This document shows positions 7,834 through 12,724 of a DNA stretch of 12,724 nt, in pieces. Position numbers and translations under genes: made by a program. The notes under the pieces were generated by a model. That model made no database searches and had not been told where the DNA came from. It worked only from the letters and a program-made list of their open reading frames with translations. Source of the DNA: Bacillota bacterium (lineage in GTDB: Bacteria > Bacillota > Syntrophomonadia > Syntrophomonadales > Syntrophomonadaceae); contig JAEWZB010000118.1 in assembly GCA_023395515.1 (NCBI GenBank), positions 1 through 12,724 of the forward strand, in the 5' to 3' direction. The number at the start of each line of letters is the position of its first letter. The stretch's first letter is position 1.

Positions 7834-7941
7834 TTAAATAAGTCTCCGAGTCATTAAACCTAAGGCCAGGCTATGGATTAATGACCCATGGGTATAACCG
7901 GAAACGGAGTGCCTCCCCGCATTGGAAAGGAGTAAATTTAA
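7834..7941 (+). ncRNA. Moco-type riboswitch aptamer, copy 2, with canonical tetraloop/receptor pair
   Basis: It shares TCTCCGAGT, GGTAT, GGAAAC, GCCTCCC and TTGGAAAGGAG with copy 1 in the same order. P1 is TTAAAT/ATTTAA (7834-7839 with 7936-7941) plus CTCC/GGAG. P2 is an 8-pair helix GTCATTAA/TTAATGAC (7850-7857 with 7878-7885) that leads into CCTAAG (7859-7864) and TATGG (7872-7876), exactly the classical 11-nt receptor for GAAA tetraloops. The matching GAAA loop sits in CCG-GAAA-CGG (7898-7907); its stem differs from copy 1 (CTG/CAG) by a compensated pair. The core match to Moco RNA and this tertiary-contact pair make a structured aptamer very likely. Ligand identity (molybdenum versus tungsten cofactor) cannot be decided by reading. 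Confidence 0.75.
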
Positions 7942-7964
7942 GAGTCTGGCTTTAGTCTAAGATT

Positions 7965-8000
7965 TCGTACTGCTTTTTCAAGCGGTACGATTTTTATTTT
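7965..8000 (+). terminator. Intrinsic terminator of riboswitch copy 2
   Basis: TCGTACTGCTT / AAGCGGTACGA forms an 11-pair stem with one T-G wobble and a TTTC loop, followed by TTTTTATTTT. It lies 162 bases before the transporter start, so the transporter needs read-through here. Confidence 0.88.
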
Positions 8001-8018
8001 CACCAACCCCCAAAATTC

Positions 8019-8045
8019 TTCCCGCTTACTAAAAGTAAGCGGGAA
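8019..8045 (+). other. Perfect 12-bp hairpin between riboswitch 2 and the transporter
   Basis: TTCCCGCTTACT and AGTAAGCGGGAA are perfect complements around an AAA loop. The bases after it (AATTCATTT) are not a proper T-run, so this is a weak terminator, an mRNA stabilising element or an operator. A T9 tract occurs 20 bases further on. The rest of 8001-8161 shows no gene; TATACAAT at 8120-8127 is a possible -10 box without a clear -35. Confidence 0.55.
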
Positions 8046-8161
8046 AATTCATTTAAAGCTATACTTTTTTTTTAACGGCTTGGCCAGCATCTTTCTCTTC
8101 CCATAATTACGTCAATAGGTATACAATAGTTTGGTAACTAAAGCAAAGGAGCCGACTAATT

Positions 8162-9349
8162 ATGGGCAGAAAACTAGCACTTCCACTACTATTATTTGCA
8201 GCAGCTAATCTCTTTATGGGATTAAAAGCCGGATTATATGATACTTCTTTTAATAACTATCTATTCCAGGTCCATAATGTCACGGAAGTAGCCCGGGGGG
8301 GATTAGAATTTCCCCGCGAAATGCCGGGAGCTTTAACTGTTCTCATTTTCTCTCTTTTAGCGTTCTTACCTGATACCAGAGTTGCCTTAATCGCTGCCTT
8401 ATTAGCAGGAATAGGTTTATGGGGACAAGGTTTTTTAGCTCCCGAGCTAAATATGGTAGTAGTTTGGATGTTAATATGGAGTACCGGTGCTCATTTATTC
8501 TTGGTCTTAAAATCTTCTATTGCTTTGCGCATGGCCAAAGAAGGTCAGGAAGGAACTTTACTCGGAAAGTTAGGAGCGTTAGAAGCAGGTGGGACTTTAA
8601 TTGGTATGGCTACGGTTTATTGGGGAGTCTCTAAATTTGATTTTTCTTTTGGGGTTATTTTTGGCATAGCAGGTGCCTGTGCCTTTATTGCAGCTCTTAG
8701 TCTATTCATCATTAAGCCCCAACCTATTAATATCCCGCGTCAACCATTATTACTAAAGAAGAAATATTCCCTTTACTATGGATTAAATATTTTATTTGGA
8801 GCTCGCAAACAAATATTTTTAACTTTTGCTCCCTGGGTATTAATCAAGATGTTTAACTGTGGGCTTGAAACCTTTGCTATTTTAGGCATAATTGGCACCA
8901 GCATCAGTTTAGCTTTTCGACCTTTGTTAGGGAAAGCTATAGATGTTCTGGGAGAAAAAGTTATTCTGATTGGTGAAGCTCTGGTACTAATAGCTATATG
9001 TATTTTTTATGCTTTTGCTCCCACCTGGTTTGCCGCTGACTTAGCTCTCATGGTAATTTTCATTTGTTATATTATTGACCAATTATTATTGGCCGTAAGT
9101 ATGGCTAGAACTACTTATTTGAATCGTATTGCCGATAAGCCTGAAGATGTTGCCCCTACTATATCTATGGGCATAACTTTAGACCACATTATCTCCATGA
9201 TAATTCCGCTGGGCGGCGGGCTTTTATGGGCAGCCTGTGGTTTTGAATGGGTATTTATCGCAGCCGCCGTTATTGCCCTGATATCTTTATTTTTAGCTTT
9301 TATGGTCCCTGATTTATCCGCTAAACAGCAGGCCTCCCCAGCAGCTTAA
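8162..9349 (+). CDS. Major facilitator superfamily (MFS) transporter under tandem riboswitch control
   Basis: Integral membrane permease with about 12 hydrophobic segments over 395 residues, normal for MFS. The first half holds NLFMGLKAGLYDTSFNNYL, a loop with REMPGALTVLIFSLLAFLPD resembling the start of TM2, and a basic inter-domain stretch LLLKKKYS near residue 200. The second half holds FRPLLGKAIDVLGEKV, a variant of the MFS loop motif between TM8 and TM9. The substrate is not recognisable. AAAGGAG stands 10 bases before the ATG. Upstream are two Moco-type riboswitch units with terminators, so expression is probably tied to molybdenum or tungsten cofactor status; transport of an oxyanion, a pterin precursor or an unrelated metabolite are all open. 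It is converged on by the thioredoxin-like gene, with a shared hairpin between them. Confidence 0.88.
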   Translation: MGRKLALPLLLFAAANLFMGLKAGLYDTSFNNYLFQVHNVTEVARGGLEFPREMPGALTVLIFSLLAFLPDTRVALIAALLAGIGLWGQGFLAPELNMVVVWMLIWSTGAHLFLVLKSSIALRMAKEGQEGTLLGKLGALEAGGTLIGMATVYWGVSKFDFSFGVIFGIAGACAFIAALSLFIIKPQPINIPRQPLLLKKKYSLYYGLNILFGARKQIFLTFAPWVLIKMFNCGLETFAILGIIGTSISLAFRPLLGKAIDVLGEKVILIGEALVLIAICIFYAFAPTWFAADLALMVIFICYIIDQLLLAVSMARTTYLNRIADKPEDVAPTISMGITLDHIISMIIPLGGGLLWAACGFEWVFIAAAVIALISLFLAFMVPDLSAKQQASPAA

Positions 9350-9356
9350 ACACGGA

Positions 9357-9395
9357 CCTAAGATAGGGAACGGTTGAACCATCCCCTATCTTAGG
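9357..9395. terminator. Probable bidirectional terminator hairpin between convergent genes
   Basis: CCTAAGATAGGG (9357-9368) and CCCTATCTTAGG (9384-9395) form a perfect 12-pair stem around a 15-base loop that itself contains GGT/ACC. It lies 8 bases after the transporter stop and 17 bases from the stop of the opposite gene. Clear T-runs are missing on both sides, so efficiency is uncertain. Confidence 0.65.
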
Positions 9396-9411
9396 CCTTA
9401 CCCCTAACACC

Positions 9412-9906
9412 TTACTCCTCGATAACTTTATCCAGCTCTTTTATTAATAACTCTTTTTCCAGTAAGCCTCCTTCAGTAAAAGAAACATTACCCTCCTTAT
9501 CATAAATATAGGTCACCGGCACATATCTAATTTGGTATTCCATGCCTAAGTCATAATTTTCTCTAATATCCAGATTAACATCAATAAAGACTACTTGGTC
9601 TTCATATTCCGGCTTAAGCTCATCAAATATTTTCTTAAGCTTCACACAGTAGGGACAATTATTAGTTCCAAACATCACCCAAACCGGCTGCCCTTCATTT
9701 AGAGCTGTCTCCAATTGCTCTCCGGCTGATAAAGTAGCGTTATCTGGTTCCGGTAAGGATGGTTCAATATTTTCCGGCAAAGCGGAATTAGATTGCTCCG
9801 GGGCGGAAGGATTAAGTTGCTCCGGTTGATTAGCCAGCTTTAACCCCACTAATAATCCTAAAACAACTAATAATATAATAACCACCATAGTAGATTTTCT
9901 TGACAA
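9412..9906 (-). CDS. Membrane-anchored thioredoxin-like protein
   Basis: Thiol-disulfide oxidoreductase probably facing the outside of the cytoplasmic membrane. Residues of about 7-23 are a hydrophobic anchor, followed by a Pro/Ser/Glu-rich linker to about residue 58 and a thioredoxin fold with CPYC (C84-C87) in the context WVMFGTNNCPYCVKLKK. The cis-Pro loop is YVPVTYIYD. There is no lipobox Cys. The 164-residue length fits one anchored thioredoxin domain. The start is TTG, 6 bases after GGGGGTGA; the ATG six codons later would shorten the charged N-terminus and lacks a ribosome site. The role may be reduction or isomerisation of exported protein disulfides; no ccdA partner is in the window. 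Confidence 0.85.
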   Translation of the reverse strand: MSRKSTMVVIILLVVLGLLVGLKLANQPEQLNPSAPEQSNSALPENIEPSLPEPDNATLSAGEQLETALNEGQPVWVMFGTNNCPYCVKLKKIFDELKPEYEDQVVFIDVNLDIRENYDLGMEYQIRYVPVTYIYDKEGNVSFTEGGLLEKELLIKELDKVIEE

Positions 9907-9920
9907 AATAAATCACCCCC
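9907..9920 (-). promoter_or_regulatory. Ribosome binding site selecting the TTG start of the thioredoxin-like gene
   Basis: The minus strand GGGGGTGA (9920-9913) lies 6 bases before TTG (9906-9904). It supports the TTG over the downstream ATG at 9888. Confidence 0.6.
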
Positions 9921-9971
9921 ATTTATCTTTATAAACTATCATAATAAATATATATTTTCAAAGTAAATAAG

Positions 9972-10020
9972 CTTATCTTCCGTATATTTTCTAGCAGGAA
10001 AATAGTCTTATCTATCGTAT
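9972..10020. repeat. Two near-identical direct repeats upstream of the crotonase gene
   Basis: CTTATCTTCCGTAT (9972-9985) and CTTATCTATCGTAT (10007-10020) differ at two of 14 positions and start 35 bases apart. The second copy overlaps a weak candidate -35 (TTATCT, 17 bases before TAGATA). They may be paired regulator sites; no regulator gene is adjacent. Confidence 0.4.
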
Positions 10021-10062
10021 TAGTAACATATAGATATTTTATGGAGAGATGGGATTTTTAGA

Positions 10063-10842
10063 ATGGTTTATTCCAATTATGAAACTCTTGCGATTGAAAT
10101 ATTAGAATCCGATATTATGATAGTAAATTTGAATCGTCCTAAACAATTAAATGCCTTAAACCAAACCATGCTAAAGGAGCTCACCGATTTATGGGGTAAG
10201 CTTAGGCATGATCTTAAGACCAGGGTGGTTATTCTTAGAGGTTCTGGAGAAAAAGGCTTCTGCGGAGGGGTTGATGTAAAAGAAGGTTTATCTGCCGAGC
10301 TAATGAATGCCCCCAGCATTTACGAATACCAAAGTCAATTAGCTAATTTACAGTTAGCCATGCGAAATATCCCTCAGCCTATAATTGCCCTAATTCATGG
10401 AGCTGCGGCTGGGGCCGGCTTTAGTTTTGCTTTAGCTTCAGATATTCGCATTATATCCCCAGATGCCCGTTTTTCTGCCTTCTACATTAATGTGGGGTTG
10501 GGCGGAGCTGATATGGGCTCCAGCTACTTTTTACCCCGCCTCATAGGAGCGGGCCGAGCTTACGAATTTCTTTTAACCGGCCGTTTTATGAATGCTGAAG
10601 AAGCCCTTAACTTAGGTTTTGTTTCCGGCTGTGTAGAAAGAGAACAACTATTAGCCACTGGTATGGAATTGGCCCAGCAAATAGTAGCTAAAGATTCTTT
10701 GGCCATTAGATTAACTAAGGAAGCTATTAATAAAAACCTGGATTGCGGTTCCTTAGAAGCTGCTTTGCGTATGGAAGACCGCAATCAAGTCTTAATGGTT
10801 ATGCACAATATTGATAAGGGAAAAGAAGGGCCATTTTCCTAG
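10063..10842 (+). CDS. Enoyl-CoA hydratase/isomerase (crotonase) family protein
   Basis: Cytoplasmic acyl-CoA enzyme of the crotonase fold, 259 residues, typical length. Oxyanion-hole segments are visible: KGFCGGVDVKEG (64-75) and HGAAAGAGFSFALASD (112-127). The two glutamates used by classical hydratases are absent: the position in the helix after the second oxyanion glycine is hydrophobic/Ser, and the later position falls in GLGGADMGSSYFLPRLIG, where D150 is the candidate acid. That arrangement occurs in isomerase-like and other crotonase members, so hydration of enoyl-CoA is not certain. The ATG has only a weak purine-rich site (GAGATGGG) ahead of it. The gene precedes an HSD10-type dehydrogenase by 181 bases, so consecutive steps in acyl-CoA degradation or synthesis are plausible, though the second gene seems to have its own promoter. 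Confidence 0.88.
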   Translation: MVYSNYETLAIEILESDIMIVNLNRPKQLNALNQTMLKELTDLWGKLRHDLKTRVVILRGSGEKGFCGGVDVKEGLSAELMNAPSIYEYQSQLANLQLAMRNIPQPIIALIHGAAAGAGFSFALASDIRIISPDARFSAFYINVGLGGADMGSSYFLPRLIGAGRAYEFLLTGRFMNAEEALNLGFVSGCVEREQLLATGMELAQQIVAKDSLAIRLTKEAINKNLDCGSLEAALRMEDRNQVLMVMHNIDKGKEGPFS

Positions 10843-10864
10843 TTAATTTTATTAAGTAAAATTT

Positions 10865-10895
10865 TTCACACATAAGGTTATACATGTGGTAATAT
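10865..10895 (+). promoter_or_regulatory. Candidate extended -10 promoter of the dehydrogenase gene
   Basis: TTCACA (10865-10870) and TAATAT (10890-10895) are 19 bases apart, long for sigma-70, but TGG directly before TAATAT gives an extended -10. CACAT/ATGTG (10869-10873 with 10884-10888) forms an inverted repeat inside it. Confidence 0.4.
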
Positions 10896-10947
10896 AGTTA
10901 ATAACTGGTAGACCAACGAAATTACCACGAAACGGGGGTGGTATTGG
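10886..10947. promoter_or_regulatory. Triple GTGGTAAT-type sites and leader hairpin before the dehydrogenase gene
   Basis: GTGGTAAT (10886-10893) overlaps the -10 box. Its perfect complement ATTACCAC lies at 10921-10928, and GTGGTATT at 10938-10945. As RNA, TACCAC (10923-10928) pairs with GTGGTA (10938-10943), extended by CCAA/TTGG (10913-10916 with 10944-10947). This could be a protein operator or a structured 5' leader. Confidence 0.4.
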
Positions 10948-11023
10948 CAAAAATCAGTTGCTAAATTGAAGGTAGATCTTAGAGTATCCATTATTTAACT
11001 ATTTAAAAGGGAGTTGGGAATGA

Positions 11024-11788
11024 ATGAATATTACTGGTAAAACTGCTATCGTTACCGGCGGAGCTTCCGGTCTAGGCGAATCTGCTGTTCTTCATCTACA
11101 TGGTGCAGGTGCTAATGTAGTTATAGCTGACCTTAATGAAGAAAAAGGTAATGCTTTAGTTGCTAAATTAGGCGAAAGAGCTATTTTCGTAAAATGCAAT
11201 GTAACCGTAACTGATGATGTTAAAGCTACCGTTGCTGCAGCAGTAGAAAAATTTGGCGCTCTACATATCCTGGTTAACAATGCTGGTATGGGTAGTGCAG
11301 GACGTACCATCGGCAAAGATGGCCCTTGGAACATTGACTGGTTTAAGATGGTTATGGATGTTAACTTAATCGGTGCTTTTGATATGTTAAGCAACTCTGC
11401 TTTCGCTATGGACAAAAATGAGCCTGCTGATGGTGAAAAAGGTGTTATCATTAACGTAGCTTCCGTAGCTGCATTTGATGGCCAAATCGGCCAAGCTGCT
11501 TATTCAGCATCCAAAGGCGGAGTAGTAGCTATGACTCTACCTATCGCCAGAGACCTTTCCAGACATCTAATCAGAGTAGTTACCATTGCTCCTGGAACTT
11601 TTGATACACCTATGTTACAACAGCTTCCACAAGCTGCTCGTGATTCCTTAGCTGCATCAATTCCAATGCCTCAAAGATTAGGTAATCCGGATGAGTTCGG
11701 TGCATTAGTTAAACATATCGCAGAAAACGGTTACCTCAATGCCGAAACTATTCGTCTTGATGGTGCTATCCGTATGGCTCCTAAATAA
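11024..11788 (+). CDS. Short-chain 3-hydroxyacyl-CoA dehydrogenase, HSD17B10 type
   Basis: NAD-dependent SDR that would oxidise 3-hydroxyacyl-CoA to 3-ketoacyl-CoA, as in beta-oxidation. All SDR motifs are present: TGGASGLG (11-18), D37 after the second strand (NAD preference), NNAG (85-88), catalytic S147, Y160 and K164 (YSASKGG). Stretches such as GVIINVASVAAFDGQIGQAAY, split here as GVIINVASVAAF plus DGQIGQAAYSASKGG, then TLPIARDL and the C-terminal IRLDGAIRMAP match human type II 3-hydroxyacyl-CoA dehydrogenase very closely as remembered. The 254-residue length is normal. Codon choice (CCT/CCA for Pro, GGT/GGC for Gly, GCT for Ala) is stricter than in neighbours and suggests high expression. 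AAGGGAG is 10 bases before the ATG; an overlapping upstream ATG at 11020 opens only a six-codon frame. A strong terminator follows. Confidence 0.93.
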   Translation: MNITGKTAIVTGGASGLGESAVLHLHGAGANVVIADLNEEKGNALVAKLGERAIFVKCNVTVTDDVKATVAAAVEKFGALHILVNNAGMGSAGRTIGKDGPWNIDWFKMVMDVNLIGAFDMLSNSAFAMDKNEPADGEKGVIINVASVAAFDGQIGQAAYSASKGGVVAMTLPIARDLSRHLIRVVTIAPGTFDTPMLQQLPQAARDSLAASIPMPQRLGNPDEFGALVKHIAENGYLNAETIRLDGAIRMAPK

Positions 11789-11810
11789 AAACTACTTACA
11801 GGTAAATATT

Positions 11811-11843
11811 AAAATGCCTTCTCTTTTAGGGAAGGCATTTTTT
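11811..11843 (+). terminator. Intrinsic terminator after the dehydrogenase gene
   Basis: AAAATGCCTTC pairs with GAAGGCATTTT, extendable by T-G and C-G to 13 pairs around TTTTA, and ends in a T-run. The A-run on the left side could let it also work for the opposite-strand gene. Confidence 0.92.
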
Positions 11844-11919
11844 GTATGACAAATTATTTAATAATCTTAAGTTCTTGTTACAGACTAAATATTATAATTC
11901 TTCTCAATTCAGTTTAAGC

Positions 11920-12714
11920 TTATCCCCAGGTAATATCAAAAAGCTCTGCATCATCCTGGGCCTTAATTGCTTCTAAATCTTTGGCAATTGCTTTTAAGGT
12001 AATTTTTAATTTTTGCTCCTGCTTGGTCCATATAGTTTCAAATATCTGGGATTCAAGAAAAGAAAAGCGCGGCGGATTAGCCAGACGTGCCCGGGTAATT
12101 CCCTGTAAACAATCCCCTAAGCATAAAGAGCCGCTAACCTCAACTAATAAATCAGGGGCATTTATTTTACCAAAATGTTCTTCAGCAATGGAGGCCATTC
12201 TCACGGCTATATGTAAATCCGCACATTCTTCCTGATGATGGCTGTAAGCCTGCCTGAATAGTAAGCTTTTTCTCATTTCCAAATCCCGTCCTTTGAAATA
12301 GGGAGTTCCGGGAGAGAAAATTGTATCATTTTCCACATAAGGCTTAATATCTACTACGGGTGTACCCGATATAGCATCTAATCCCCGTACATGCAAAATA
12401 TTTCCTTCTACTTTTTCCAGCTCCACTAAGCTTAAGCCTATAGTATTGGGACGATTATAGGCTCTAAGCGAAAAAACTCCATAGCGGGGCAGGTCAGGAT
12501 TTATTTTGCGGGGATGTCCTTGCAGCATTTCACGGTTGGCTTTATGAAACCAGGATAGTATCCATAGGTGAGAATTTGTCTCGATTCTAAGCAGGGCGTC
12601 TTTATATTCGGGATAAATTTCAATCTGGGCTATTTTTCCTCCTAAAGGCATTTTATCAACATCATCTACTGGAGAAGTAACTATTCCCACTGGTTTTAAA
12701 ATGATTTGTTCCAT
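11920..12714 (-). CDS. TsaA/TrmO-like domain fused to an FmdE-like domain
   Basis: Two-domain protein of about 264 residues. The N-terminal part (to about residue 140) resembles the TsaA/TrmO beta-barrel, which in Escherichia coli TrmO methylates t6A37 of tRNA with SAM: KPVGIVTSPVDD, IEIYPEYKDALLRIE, LWILSWFHKA, RYGVFSLRAYNRPNTIGLS and VRGLDAISGTPVVDIKPYV. The C-terminal part has SHHQEECADLHIAVRMASIAE and, later, VSGSLCLGDCLQGITRARL, resembling the Cys/His metal-binding pattern of FmdE proteins, first named from formylmethanofuran dehydrogenase operons. The ordinary TrmO C-terminal domain is missing. The start is set at ATG 12714; an in-frame TTG at 12720 and starts beyond the window edge remain possible since the ribosome site is not visible. 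Fusion suggests the TsaA-like domain may act on something other than tRNA, but function is unproven. Confidence 0.75.
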   Translation of the reverse strand: MEQIILKPVGIVTSPVDDVDKMPLGGKIAQIEIYPEYKDALLRIETNSHLWILSWFHKANREMLQGHPRKINPDLPRYGVFSLRAYNRPNTIGLSLVELEKVEGNILHVRGLDAISGTPVVDIKPYVENDTIFSPGTPYFKGRDLEMRKSLLFRQAYSHHQEECADLHIAVRMASIAEEHFGKINAPDLLVEVSGSLCLGDCLQGITRARLANPPRFSFLESQIFETIWTKQEQKLKITLKAIAKDLEAIKAQDDAELFDITWG

Positions 12715-12724
12715 AGTCAATGAT

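Noticed and set aside
7562..7941. Reading the two leaders as cyclic-di-GMP-I riboswitches because of the GAAA loop and receptor
   Set aside because: The characteristic c-di-GMP-I core segments are not present, whereas the GCCTCCC...GGAAAGG core fits Moco RNA.
5990..7960. TTAGTCTAA occurring at 5990-5998, 7581-7589 and 7952-7960
   Set aside because: Short AT-rich near-palindrome found after the fact; two copies lie within or beside riboswitch structures, so a common regulator site is not supported.
10077..10784. Two minus-strand open frames inside the crotonase gene
   Set aside because: Both are antisense to a clear crotonase coding sequence and show no family similarity or ribosome site.
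11092..11451. Minus-strand open frame of 119 codons inside the SDR gene
   Set aside because: Shadow of the conserved SDR frame; no start signal.

Overview
The window carries ten protein genes with the style of a moderately AT-rich anaerobic Bacillota of class Clostridia. The support is a mix of strong AGGAGG-type ribosome sites, frequent TTG starts behind good Shine-Dalgarno sequences, a DegV protein, a VanW protein, a CoA-disulfide-reductase-like flavoprotein, beta-oxidation-type enzymes and short Rho-independent terminators. A Syntrophomonas- or Peptococcaceae-like host would fit, but this is inference and no marker gene is present. No tRNA, rRNA, CRISPR array, transposon or integrase was seen.

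Layout: (1) 1-1591, minus strand: DEAD-box RNA helicase with a DbpA-type RNA-binding domain, running off the left edge. (2) 1807-5129, plus strand: a likely operon of a secreted VanW-domain protein, a GH5-like glycoside hydrolase without signal peptide and a GT4 glycosyltransferase that starts inside the hydrolase stop codon. This looks like an envelope or polysaccharide module. (3) 5122-5964, minus: DegV fatty-acid-binding protein, overlapping the glycosyltransferase tail to tail. (4) 6173-7507, plus: FAD/NAD(P)H disulfide reductase of the CoA-disulfide reductase type. (5) 7508-8161: a 654-base gene-free leader, the most interesting part of the window. It holds a promoter and two tandem aptamers that resemble the Moco (molybdenum/tungsten cofactor) riboswitch, each followed by its own intrinsic terminator, then a third perfect hairpin. 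All of this precedes a major-facilitator transporter (8162-9349). (6) 9412-9906, minus: membrane-anchored thioredoxin-like protein. (7) 10063-11788, plus: crotonase-family protein and an HSD17B10-type short-chain 3-hydroxyacyl-CoA dehydrogenase with its own promoter, possible operators and terminator. (8) 11920 to the right edge, minus: TsaA/TrmO-like domain fused to an FmdE-like domain.

How they fit: the crotonase and SDR could catalyse consecutive acyl-CoA steps. The disulfide reductase and thioredoxin-like protein handle thiol redox. The serial riboswitches imply that the MFS transporter is expressed according to Mo/W-cofactor status. The FmdE-like domain at the right edge comes from a family first named from molybdenum/tungsten formylmethanofuran dehydrogenase operons, so a loose Mo/W theme is possible but unproven.
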